Below are positions 1-10,800 of a stretch of 64,000 bases of DNA, one piece after another. Below the pieces are notes generated by a model. It was given only the letters and a program-made list of their open reading frames with translations. It was not told where the DNA came from and ran no database searches. Source of the stretch: Strigamia acuminata (lineage: Eukaryota > Arthropoda > Chilopoda > Geophilomorpha > Linotaeniidae); the NCBI GenBank assembly GCA_949358305.1, contig CASHSZ010000052.1, positions 1 through 64,000 on the forward strand. Reading direction: 5' to 3'. The position numbers were made by a program, and so were the translations under genes. Within the stretch, counting starts at the first letter, position 1; each line of letters opens with the position of its first letter.

Positions 1-1308
1 TAACATGAAACGGGAGTAAAATTAAAAACAACTTCTTTAATCTAAGTTAAACAGAAGAGTGATGAAAATACATCAATTACATTGGTTCTTTGGGAACCGC
101 ACATGCGCAGTACTCATTACGGCACGCGCCAAGCCGATAGCGGCGAAATACAGATACACAAAAGAATCCGTTACCAAGGTAACGGAGGAAACAAGATCAC
201 GGCAAAGTTGGCATTTGCTTAAAAATGCACTAAAAATACATTGAAATACATTGAAATGACCACAAGAATGCGGTGAACAAAAAAGATAGTCACAACAATG
301 TCCAAAAACACGTTAAACAATGAGATATTTGCAAAAAACCGATCTCGGAAAGAAAGGATTGAAAATAGCCAATCACAGGCTTCGAAAATGACGTAACGTT
401 TACATTTGAATTTTGATCGCAACAAAAACACAAAATTATCAAAGAATACACACTGAATAATAACGCAATGAAATAGTACATGCAAATTATAAGATATAAA
501 ATACAAAAATAACGGTTACATTGTGTAATCGTCGCTTGGGACAAACATGGCGACCGGCGAACATAACAAAGGTGTTGGATCAAACATGGCGTCCGGCGAA
601 CATTGCAAAAGCGTCAAAACAATTCGAAATTGGAATAAAAAGCACTTAATGTAAATAACGAATAAAGTATCGATTAAAATACAAGAATAATTATTAATTC
701 TCTTCACAAAATACTGAATGAATACACACAAGTTTAATAAATACGAATATGTTGATCGAACCGAACATTCTCGGCTACGCTTTTACGGCAGCCGACAACG
801 AACGTTCGAAACAACCGAACGAAGCATTTTGGGCAGTTCTAATGCATCCAGAAAGAAAGATCAGACTCGAATTAGTCAGAAACAAATGTAAAAAGAAATC
901 CAAATGAATTCTAAAGCACAAAACGAAAGGTTAGAAGACGGAAGCAAAAGTCCGCTAGGAACCGAAAAATGACGTATCTAGCATCGCAAATGTATGCCAG
1001 AAAACGAAGAAAACACTAGAACTGCACGCAATAAACACAAAATCAGGGAAAATTAATAGAAAGGTTCATAAATGCACTCAAAAGGACACAAATAAAATAA
1101 TAGCAAGGTATTAACACTACATTAAATCGAAAAGTGACAATAAAAATCAGTGAAAAGCATTTTAATAAGTCAAAATTCCTGTAAAGTGAAAAATATCAGT
1201 TAATTATGAAAAATAAAACACTAAAGGAAAATTAAACAAATCAAAGCAATTAGTAATATTTATTGACACTATCTCAGCACAACAATTCTTCCACGCTGTC
1301 TTGCAACA
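1..1308 (-). mobile_element. BEL1 3' LTR (copy A), cut by window start
   Basis: Third copy of a ~1.5-kb LTR family also seen at 4172-5699 and 6241-7764. Its outer part (about 263 bp by comparison with 6241-6503) lies beyond the window edge. The inner edge is at 1308, where the minus strand reads TGTTGCAAGACAGCG, the standard 5' end of this LTR family (TG...CA). Positions ~60-1150 resemble copy B (4172-5699) closely, whereas ~1155-1308 is nearly identical to copy C (7608-7764) and clearly different from B, so this LTR is a mosaic. The gag-protease frame of BEL1 runs straight into it with no pol, no untranslated 3' region and no visible polypurine tract. Two 'catggcg' motifs lie at ~547 and ~586. 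Confidence 0.85.
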
Positions 1309-3177
1309 CAAGACCCATCCAAAAATTGTATTTATTAATCCAAGATCTGCGTTTACTTTTTTCTTGCCGTCCTTAACGACCTTCCACCACACGTCGACTC
1401 CTAAAAGCACATCGATTTGAGAAGTCTTAGCTGGTAGGTCTTCAGCAAGTTCAAGGTTTAACTTCTTCACCTTGTCTATTATTGATGAGTTAAGAATGCC
1501 CTGCACTCGTGGCAAATTTTCCACAGAAAGCATTGAAAGTTTCAAATCTTGAGTGTCATTTTTACTCTGCAGTGTGACATTAAACACATCATAGTCCGTG
1601 GCTGCTGGAGACGAGTCGTTGAATCTCTGTGTGGTGGCAGAGACACTGCCGCATTTTTTCAGTTTCAGTCTTTCAACAAATTCTTTTGTGATGAACGATC
1701 GATGGCTTCCCGGATCAATCATCCCTCGAATGCTGTGAGAGCCTCCTGATTTTGTTTTGAGGTCCGCAGTGAATATCATTAGTTGAAGAGTCGTCGAGAT
1801 TGCGCATGAAACATGTGTTGTTACTTGTGGCTCCTTCGGCTTCTCCGCAGCGCTCGTTGAATTCTTCACCTCGGATTTTTTGCATATTGTGGAGTGGTGT
1901 CGCCCACCACAATGTTTACAAGAAAATTTGACCTTGCAGTCTCCCACTCTATGTCCAGTTCTGAAACAGTTAAAACACAGTCTGTTTTTCTTTACTATTT
2001 CGATTTTCGCGTTGATTTCGAAATCCTTTTTACAAGAGCCGTTTAAATGTTCATCATCACAAAAAATGCACTTGTTTGTCTTGAAAGGCGTATTCTTGCT
2101 TTCAGATTTTGGTTCACTCTTCGTTTGTGCACTAGTAGACTGCTTGGCGTCTTGAGTAGCTGCGCACGTGGTCATTGAACCTTTCACTTTCGGTTTCTCC
2201 ACTTCAGATTTTTCATTCTTGTCTTTTTTCGATTTTTCAGAAACGCTTTCAGTTCGTTCGGCCATCGCAACTTCATTCACAAAGAAATTGAGCAACGTAA
2301 CAATGTTTTTATTTTGAATTCCGTGAACCTGATAAAATCTTAATGCCATTGAAGTTGGAAACTTGCTAATTATGTCGGGCAATAAGAAAGCTCCCGAAGT
2401 CTGAATAGGAATTTTTAGTTGCTCTAAAAGTCTAATAGTCGCAGAAATCTTGGTCAAGTTTGTTTTTATCGCTTTAGTTGGATATACACTCGAAACAGCT
2501 TTTAATTCTCGAATTGATTTTATTAACGCGGTTTGTTGGGCATCCTCATCACCAAAATGTCTTTCGAGTTCTTCCCTGGCCAGGTCATATGATTCCTCGA
2601 TCAGGGGAAAAGTGGAGATGAGAATTGCCGCTTCTCCAGTGCACATGGTTTGTAAATACTGGAGTTTTTCAACGTTACTTAGGTCTGGATCCTTGTGTAC
2701 GGAGGTCTCGATGTTGCTTTTAAATGTTCTGTACTTCAAAATATCTCCGTCGAATTTTACTGAATCCAGTTTGGGCAGCTTCGAATTTTTTCTAAACGTT
2801 GCTGTCGCATTCAAGGTTGTATTCTGGGTTGAGCTTGTCGACGTATTTAATCTTCCTCCCAAAGTTGGAAGTGATCGCTTTGAAATTTCGTATCTCGTAC
2901 GAAGAAGATCAACTCTTGCTTGCATAGTCTCAAGCTTGTTAATGCATTCTAGATAATAGTTGTGATCCGAATATTCCTGTAGATCATTCAAAGCACCAAC
3001 AATTCTAGTTTCTTTTGGGTTCGCAGTTTGCACCAGCGCTTCCAGTTCACCTGGATCTGCTGTCTTCTCCGATATAGACAACAAATGATTCATTGCAGTG
3101 ACTTGCGACTCCCAACGTTGTTGTAGCACTTCGATTTGATCCTCAGTTAGAAGATCTCTCATTGTAGGTTCCGCCAT
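1204..3177 (-). CDS. gag: BEL/Pao Gag-protease ORF, pol deleted, reading into the LTR
   Basis: 657 codons from ATG at 3177. Gag makes the retrotransposon particle; the following domain is the element's aspartic protease. Visible domains: DUF1759-type Gag core at residues ~133-280 (KLPKLDSVKFDGD... LCFNC follows later); CCHC knuckles at C370-C382, C401-C414 and C420-C432; protease-like DUF1758 segment with G-M-I-D-P-G-S-H at ~485-492; the conserved LLGVDVWW and INTIFGWVL stretches at ~591-623. It aligns by eye along its length with the first 634 residues of the complete BEL2 protein (20458-25734). L623 is the last BEL codon: codon 624 is the TGT that begins the LTR at 1308, and 34 LTR-encoded residues follow. 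RT, RNase H and integrase are absent, so it cannot be autonomous. It might still make particle protein. A DPG triad replaces the usual DSG/DTG, as in BEL2. Confidence 0.9.
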   Translation of the reverse strand: MAEPTMRDLLTEDQIEVLQQRWESQVTAMNHLLSISEKTADPGELEALVQTANPKETRIVGALNDLQEYSDHNYYLECINKLETMQARVDLLRTRYEISKRSLPTLGGRLNTSTSSTQNTTLNATATFRKNSKLPKLDSVKFDGDILKYRTFKSNIETSVHKDPDLSNVEKLQYLQTMCTGEAAILISTFPLIEESYDLAREELERHFGDEDAQQTALIKSIRELKAVSSVYPTKAIKTNLTKISATIRLLEQLKIPIQTSGAFLLPDIISKFPTSMALRFYQVHGIQNKNIVTLLNFFVNEVAMAERTESVSEKSKKDKNEKSEVEKPKVKGSMTTCAATQDAKQSTSAQTKSEPKSESKNTPFKTNKCIFCDDEHLNGSCKKDFEINAKIEIVKKNRLCFNCFRTGHRVGDCKVKFSCKHCGGRHHSTICKKSEVKNSTSAAEKPKEPQVTTHVSCAISTTLQLMIFTADLKTKSGGSHSIRGMIDPGSHRSFITKEFVERLKLKKCGSVSATTQRFNDSSPAATDYDVFNVTLQSKNDTQDLKLSMLSVENLPRVQGILNSSIIDKVKKLNLELAEDLPAKTSQIDVLLGVDVWWKVVKDGKKKVNADLGLINTIFGWVLCCKTAWKNCCAEIVSINITNCFDLFNFPLVFYFS

Positions 3178-4136
3178 TTTCTCTGTCCTCTCTCACAAAA
3201 AATTCGGCTGTGAAATTTGGAAAGAACAGATAAAAACGGGCATGACAATTCAACTTTGTTTTAATTTTTAAGAGAATAAACCTTTTTATTTTATCCCCCA
3301 AAAATATCTCAATATTCACGGTTTTTGTTTTAACTTTAAAGAGAATAAACCTTTTAATTTTATCCCCCAAAAAGCACTCAAATTTCACGGTCCTTGGTGA
3401 CACGTGAGAATTTTAGAATATCAAATGTTTGGCCAATCGAGGATGACCAAAAATTTGAGCGGTTTTGTGTACGTAAGTAAAACGTGACACAATACCCTGC
3501 ACAGTTTGAAACAATTGACGGTTCGTTTTGCAACAAAACACGCCAAAAAACTATTTTGAAAATAATTGACGGTTCGTTTTACAACAAAGCACGTCAATAA
3601 CCCCTAACATTAAATTTTGACTTTACTGACAGCTCATTCAACTTGAAACTAGTCAGTTTTACTCGAAATAAATCTAATCTCCCCCGCTTATGGCGGTTAT
3701 AGTGGAGAACTAAGCATGCAATGAAAAAACACTTCAAAAGTTGTAAAATAGACACTTTATCGAAATTTTCCCGAAAACCAACAAATGTAACTACCAAAAT
3801 CCCATAAAGACACCTGATACAGTTCCCCTTAATAACCAAAATCTCCAAAATTTCAATTTCATAAGGCAAAACACTGTAAAATGCAATTATTCCAGGGGCG
3901 AATCCGCTTTCCAACACGACGCGTTGTGTTATCCAGTGTTGTGACCTTGAACTCCAACTGCATGCACACTTTTGTTCGTTTTCGCCGCCAAAGCAGTCCC
4001 CGTCGTAACTTCTGTCACGTTGAACGTTGACTCTTGACATGGGTGACGAAACACGAACGTATTGTTCCTCCGTCGCACCAAACACTTTTTCAAACGTATT
4101 GATGATGCACTGGAAAAACTCACGAATTGCAGACGG
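3178..4136 (-). other. BEL1 untranslated leader
   Basis: Region between gag ATG and primer site. No supported coding sequence; a 259-codon minus frame at 3594-4373 has no recognisable domain and crosses the primer site and LTR edge, so I treat it as chance. Contains two local tandem duplications: ~3250-3320 against ~3330-3390 (shared 'agagaataaacctttt' and 'atcccccaaaaa'), and ~3517 against ~3563 (shared 'ttgacggttcgtttt'). The block 'tggcggttatagtggagaa' at ~3690 matches 'aagcagttatagtggagaa' at ~26077 in the BEL2 leader, and 'gcgttgtgttat' at ~3921 matches BEL2 ~26250, so the leaders are homologous. Confidence 0.7.
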
Positions 4137-4156
4137 AATCCTGGTCACGGCTACCA
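4137..4156 (-). other. BEL1 primer-binding site, tRNA-His type, one extra base
   Basis: Plus strand reads aatcctggtcacggctacca. This is the 3' end of an animal tRNA-His (…AATCCTGGTCACGGCA plus CCA) with one inserted T. It sits 15 bp inside the 5' LTR edge at 4172, the expected place for a minus-strand element. The intact version is at 26444-26462 in BEL2. Confidence 0.75.
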
Positions 4157-4171
4157 AAAGCTTCGTATCTG

Positions 4172-5699
4172 TGTTGCAGGTCAACAAGACAGATAGAAAG
4201 GAATGGCGATGCGTATCCAAATTCAAGACACTTGAGCTCGCCCAAGGTCGTATGGCGTGGCTAGTACGAAAATCGCACTGGAAAGCAGTAAATCCGCAAC
4301 AAATGGCATTGTTGTACCGCTGGAACAATGTGGAGAACACCTGCACCAAGTATCCAATAGGTGGCGGAAACATAAGTTGGCCTGAGAAATTTTAAACTAC
4401 TCACTACACATTGAATGTGTTTGAAAATAAGCCTAAAACAAGAGCTAATAAAACACAACACATTTATTCAAAGGTTGGTTAATAACTGATGAAATTACAG
4501 CAATTAGATTGGTTCTTAGAGAACCGCACATGCGCAGTACCGAATATGGCACGAAAGATTCCGTTACCATGGTAACGAAGGAAACAAGATCACGGCAAAG
4601 TTGGCATTTGCTTAAAAATGCACTAAAAATACATTGAATTACATTGAAATGACCACAAGAATGCGGTGAACAAAAAAGATATTCACAACAATGTCCAAAA
4701 ACACGTTAAACAATGAGATATTAGCAATAAACCGATCTCGGAAAGAAAGGATTGACGATAGCCAATCACAGGCCAGGAAAATGATATAACGATCACATTT
4801 GAATTTCGATCGGTACAAAAGCACAAAATTATCAAAGAATACATACTGAATAATAACGCAATGTAAAAGTAAATGCAAATTATGTGATATAAAATACAAA
4901 AATAACGGTTACATTGTGTAATCGTCGCTTGGGACAAACATGGCGACCGGCGAACATAACAAAGGTGTTGGATCAAACATGGCGTCCGGCGAACATAACA
5001 TCGGCAGCAAAACCACACGTAAAATGAATGTAAAAACACTAAATGTATATAATCAATAAAGTATCGATTAAATTATAAGAATAATTATCAATTCTCTTTA
5101 CAAAACATCGGAATAAAACACACAGATTGAATAAATACGAATTTATCGGCCAAACAAACATTCCCGGCTGCGCTTTTATGGCAGACAGAAACGAACGTTC
5201 AAACCAATCAAACGGAACTTCCAAAGCAGTTTTGATGCATCTAGATAGAAAAAGCATGCTTGAATTAGTAGAAACGAATGCTTAATAAAATTCCAAGTGA
5301 TTTGAAAAGTACTAAACAAAAGGTTAGAAGACGGAACCGTAACTTTACGGGAAACTGAAAAATGACGTCACTAGCATCGCAATTGTATGCTAGGTAACGA
5401 AATTTACACCAAAACTGTTCGGAATCAACACAAACTCTCATAAAACAAGTGAATAAGTCAATAAATGCACGGAATAAGATATTTGAAATCAATACAAAGC
5501 ATAAACATTACTGAATATTGAAAAGTATGAATAAAAATCAAGTCAAAACACTTTAATAAGCAATAAAAAATCTGAAAAGTGAAAAAATACCAATTAGGCA
5601 AAGGAAATTAAAACACTTAAAGATTTTAATCAACTCAAAGTAAATGGTAAAAATATTGACAATAAAATAGCACAACAATTTCTACGCTGTCTTGCAACA
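4172..5699 (-). mobile_element. BEL1 5' LTR (copy B)
   Basis: 1528 bp with TGTTGC at the low end and GCAACA at the high end. It carries the promoter for BEL1 on the minus strand. Its middle is close to copy A (shared 'aaaaacacgttaaacaatg' etc.) but the last ~150 bp differ strongly from A and C. The outer edge touches the 140-bp satellite after only three bases ('gcg', 5700-5702), the same three bases that begin the internal sequence next to copy C, so the boundary with the satellite may be a recombination point and not a simple insertion edge. Two 'catggcg' motifs at ~4938 and ~4979. Confidence 0.85.
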
Positions 5700-5701
5700 G
5701 C

Positions 5702-6240
5702 GCTAAGTCAACTGTGATGAGATCAAAAGTCTATTCTCCCAAATCATCGGTTGGATGTTTCTAAAACTTACATTGGAGCCTTCTACTAAGGTTTAAACAC
5801 TATTTCTGAACATTCAGAGACATTGGTCTTGTGGTGTTTGTGCTAAGTCAACTGTGATGAGATCAAAAGTCTATTCTCCCAAATCATTGCTTGGATGTTG
5901 CTAAAACTTACATTGAAGGCTTCTACTAAGGTTTAAACACTATTTCTGAACATTCAGAGACATTGGTCTTGTGGTGTTTGTGCTAAGTCAACTGTGATGA
6001 GATCAAAAGTCTATTCAACCAAATCATCGGTTGGATGTTTCTAAAACTTACATTGGAGCCTTCTACTAAGGTTTAAACACTATTTCTGAACATTCAGAGA
6101 CATTGGTCTTGTGGTGTTTGTGCTAAGTCAACTGTGATGAGATCAAAAGTCTATTCTCCCAAATCATCGGTTGGATGTTTCTAAAACTTACATTGGAGCC
6201 TTCTACTAAGGTTTAAACACTATTTCTGAACATTCAGAGA
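5702..6240 (+). repeat. 140-bp satellite, short block (about 3.9 monomers)
   Basis: Same monomer as the long arrays. The phrase gctaagtcaactgtgatgag recurs at 5702, 5842, 5982 and 6122, exactly 140 bp apart. It ends at ...ctgaacattcagaga where the LTR at 6241 begins. It is probably the continuation of the array at 7826, split by the LTR. Confidence 0.95.
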
Positions 6241-7764
6241 TGTTGCGGTCTGTCAACACCGAATTGAGAGAAATAGGGTTGGGGCTATTTGAAATTCCCG
6301 CCTCTAAAAATTTAAGTGATCGTATTGTTAAATTAGTACGAAAACCGCGCTGAGAACACATAATCCGCACTGAAAACTATTGATGAATGCATGGAACATT
6401 GATGGAAACACTGTTGATAAATATCCAATGGGGTGCTGAATCAATTGCTAATCCAGGGAAAGGCTTAACTACTCACACCACATTGAAAACTATGGTTGAA
6501 AATAGAAAACATGGGAGTAAACAAAAAACAACTTGTTTATTAAAGAGTTAGCTGAGAACTGAATAAAATACACTGATTACATTGGTTCCTGAGGAACCGC
6601 ACATGCGCAGTGCCCGTTATGGCACACGCCAAGCCGATAGCGGCGAAATACAAAAACAAAAGAAACTCCGTTGTCATAGCAACGGAGGAAACGAAATCAC
6701 AGCAAAGTTGAAGTTACATAAAAACTGCACGAAATAAAGATCGTGATATACTAAAATGATCACAAGAATACCAGGAAAATTTTATCTAATCACAACAATA
6801 AGATCTGAAAAGTAAAACAATGCAAACGGAGCGAAAACAATGATCGTCAAGCAGACGATCGAGACAGCCAATCGGCGTCAAGAAAAATGATGTAATCAAA
6901 ACATTTGAATTCTGAACGGAATAAAAATGCAAAAATAGCAAAGAATACAGGTGAAAACACTTCGAAATGAAATAATAAATAAGAATAATAGTATAATAAA
7001 TTCAAAGCAAACGATTACATCATCAAAATTGCCGATAAATCAACATGGCGTCCAACGGTCACCGAATCGGCGGCAAAACAACACAGTTTGAAAATACAAG
7101 TTTAAGATTTGAATAAAAACACCTGACAATGTTGAAATAAATATAGGAAATATTATTTCCTGAACAAAATCACACTATTTAATCAAAACTACACTGAAAT
7201 GGATCGTAACACGAACGAAACGAACATCATCGGCCGCGCCCATATGGTGGCCGACGACGAACGTTCGTAACGTCGAAACGAAAACTCTATGACAAAATCT
7301 GAGCACACCAAACGAAAGAGCACACCGGAATTAGTACAAAACAATACTAAAACACAACAAAACTACCTTTAAAAGGTGAAAACGAAACGTTAGAAGTTCT
7401 GAAATAACAAGACTAGGAATTGAAAAATGACGTCATGCGTATAGCGTAACTGTGCTGCATTTCGACGAATGCACTCAAAAATGCCGTACAACTAGAAAAA
7501 TGCATTAGAATTGATAAAATAAAACAAAATACGCAATAAAATACCGAAAATATGTGACAATAAATTGAATTATCCCATTTCACAACACTAGAACACTAAA
7601 TAACACTGAAAAACATTTTAATAAGTCAAAATTCCTGTAAAGTGAAAAATATCAGTTAATTATGAAAAATAAAACACTAAAGGAAAATTAAACAAATCAA
7701 AGCAATTAGTAATATTTATTGACACAATCTCAGCACAACAATTCTTCTACGCTGTCTTGCAACA
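6241..7764 (-). mobile_element. Lone BEL1-family LTR (copy C)
   Basis: 1524 bp from TGTTGCGGTC to CTTGCAACA, the same family as copies A and B but diverged from them over much of its length. The orientation is minus, as judged by homology to A and B. Not a clean solo LTR: about 60 bp of internal sequence follows at 7765. No target-site duplication: 'agaga' on the left, 'gcgaa' on the right. Contains the 'gcacatgcgcagt' block shared with A and B, and one 'catggcg' motif at ~7045. Confidence 0.85.
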
Positions 7765-7825
7765 GCGAATTGCCGGCGAGAGAACAGAGAAGAGAAAACA
7801 CAACGAGCTCAAACAAATCAGTCCA
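7765..7825 (-). mobile_element. Remnant of BEL internal region
   Basis: About 60 bp of non-satellite sequence starting gcgaattgccggcgag. The position next to the LTR and the resemblance to the start of other BEL internal regions (tcgctgccagccg at 20406, gcgttgccggcc at 29335, tcgctgccggcc at 61268) identify it as the 3'-terminal internal piece of the element that owned copy C. The rest of the element is gone and satellite resumes at ~7826 with atttctgaacattcagaga, a repeat of the 19 bases to the left of the LTR. Confidence 0.6.
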
Positions 7826-10800
7826 ATTTCTGAACATTCAGAGACATTGGACTTGTGGTGTTTGTGCTAAGTCAACTGTGATGAGATCAAAAGTCTATTC
7901 TCCCAAATCATTGCTTGGATGTTGCTAAAACTTACATTGAAGGCTTCTACTAAGGTTTAAACACTATTTCTGAACGTTCAGAGACATTGGTCTTGTGGTG
8001 TTTGTGCTAAGTCAACTGTGATGAGATCAAAAGTCTATTCTCCCAAATCATTGCTTGGATGTTGCTAAAACTTACATTGAAGGCTTCTACTAAGGTTTAA
8101 ACACTATTTCTGAACATTCAGAGACATTGGTCTTGTGGTGTTTGTGCTAAGTCAACTGTGATGAGATCAAAGTCTATTCTCCCAAATCATTGGTTGGATG
8201 TTTCTAAAACTTACATTGGAGCCTTCTACTAAGGTTTAAACACTATTTCTGAACATTCAGAGACATTGGTCTTGTGGTGTTTGTGCTAAGTCAACTGTGA
8301 TGAGATCAAAGTCTATTCTCCCAAATCATTGGTTGGATGTTTCTAAAACTTACATTGGAGCCTTCTACTAAGGTTTAAACACTATTTCTGAACATTCAGA
8401 GACATTGGTCTTGTGGTGTTTGTGCTAAGTCAACTGTGATGAGATCAAAAGTCTATTCTCCCAAATCATTGGTTGGATGTTTCTAAAACTTACATTGGAG
8501 CCTTCTACTAAGGTTTAAACACTATTTCTGAACGTTCAGAGACATTGGTCTTGTGGTGTTTGTGCTAAGTCAACTGTGATGAGATCAAAAGTCTATTCTC
8601 CCAAATCATTGGTTGGATGTTGCTAAAACTTATATTGAAGGCTTCTACTAAGGTTTAAACACTATTTCTGAACATTCAGAGACATTGGTCTTGTGGTGTT
8701 TGTGCTAAGTCAACTGTGATGAGATCAAAAGTCTATTCTCCCAAATCATCGGTTGGATGTTGCTAAAACTTACATTGAAGGCTTCTACTAAGGTTTAAAC
8801 ACTATTTCTGAACATTCAGAGACATTGGTCTTGTGGTGTTTGTGCTAAGTCAACTGTGATGAGATCAAAGTCTATTCTCCCAAATCATTGGTTGGATGTT
8901 TCTAAAACTTACATTGGAGCCTTCTACTAAGGTTTAAACACTATTTCTGAACATTCAGAGACATTGGTCTTGTGGTGTTTGTGCTAAGTCAACTGTGATG
9001 AGATCAAAAGTCTATTCTCCCAAATCATTGGTTGGATGTTTCTAAAACTTACATTGGAGCCTTCTACTAAGGTTTAAACACTATTTCTGAACGTTCAGAG
9101 ACATTGGTCTTGTGGTGTTTGTGCTAAGTCAACTGTGATGAGATCAAAAGTCTATTCTCCCAAATCATTGGTTGGATGTTGCTAAAACTTATATTGAAGG
9201 CTTCTACTAAGGTTTAAACACTATTTCTGAACATTCAGAGACATTGGTCTTGTGGTGTTTGTGCTAAGTCAACTGTGATGAGATCAAAAGTCTATTCTCC
9301 CAAATCATCGGTTGGATGTTGCTAAAACTTACATTGAAGGCTTCTACTAAGGTTTAAACACTATTTCTGAACATTCAGAGACATTGGTCTTGTGGTGTTT
9401 GTGCTAAGTCAACTGTGATGAGATCAAAAGTCGATTCTCCCAAATCATCGGTTGGATGTTTCTAAAACTTACATTGGAGCCTTCTACTAAGGTTTAAACA
9501 CTATTTCTGAACATTCAGAGACATTAATCTTGTGGTGTTTGTGCTAAGTCAACTGCGATGTGAATTGAGCTCAAAATTTTTTTTTCAAAATTTATTGCTT
9601 GGGTGTTGCTAAAACTTATATTGAAGAGTTCTACTAAGGTTTAAACACTATTTCTGAACATTCAGAGACATTGGACTTGTGGTGTTTGTGCTAAGTCAAC
9701 TGTGATGAGATCAAAAGTCTATTCAACCAAATCATCGCTTGGATGTTGCTAAAACTTACATTGAAGGCTTCTACTAAGGTTTAAACACTATTTCTGAACA
9801 TTCAGAGACATTGGTCTTGTGGTGTTTGTGCTAAGTCAACTGTGATGAGATCAAAGTCTATTCTCCCAAATCATTGGTTGGATGTTTCTAAAACTTACAT
9901 TGGAGCCTTCTACTAAGGTTTAAACACTATTTCTGAACATTCAGAGACATTGGTCTTGTGGTGTTTGTGCTAAGTCAACTGTGATGAGATCAAAAGTCTA
10001 TTCTCCCAAATCATTGGTTGGATGTTTCTAAAACTTACATTGGAGCCTTCTACTAAGGTTTAAACACTATTTCTGAACGTTCAGAGACATTGGTCTTGTG
10101 GTGTTTGTGCTAAGTCAACTGTGATGAGATCAAAAGTCTATTCTCCCAAATCATTGGTTGGATGTTGCTAAAACTTATATTGAAGGCTTCTACTAAGGTT
10201 TAAACACTATTTCTGAACATTCAGAGACATTGGTCTTGTGGTGTTTGTGCTAAGTCAACTGTGATGAGATCAAAAGTCTATTCTCCCAAATCATCGGTTG
10301 GATGTTGCTAAAACTTACATTGAAGGCTTCTACTAAGGTTTAAACACTATTTCTGAACATTCAGAGACATTGGTCTTGTGGTGTTTGTGCTAAGTCAACT
10401 GTGATGAGATCAAAAGTCGATTCTCCCAAATCATCGGTTGGATGTTTCTAAAACTTACATTGGAGCCTTCTACTAAGGTTTAAACACTATTTCTGAACAT
10501 TCAGAGACATTGGTCTTGTGGTGTTTGTGCTAAGTCAACTGTGATGAGATCAAAAGTCTATTCTCCCAAATCATTGGTTGGATGTTTCTAAAACTTACAT
10601 TGGAGCCTTCTACTAAGGTTTAAACACTATTTCTGAACATTCAGAGACATTGGACTTGTGGTGTTTGTGCTAAGTCAACTGTGATGAGATCAAAAGTCTA
10701 TTCAACCAAATCATCGCTTGGATGTTGCTAAAACTTACATTGAAGGCTTCTACTAAGGTTTAAACACTATTTCTGAACATTCAGAGACATTGGTCTTGTG

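Noticed and set aside
3594-4373. 259-codon minus-strand frame
   Set aside because: No domain, crosses the primer site and LTR boundary, lies in a leader.
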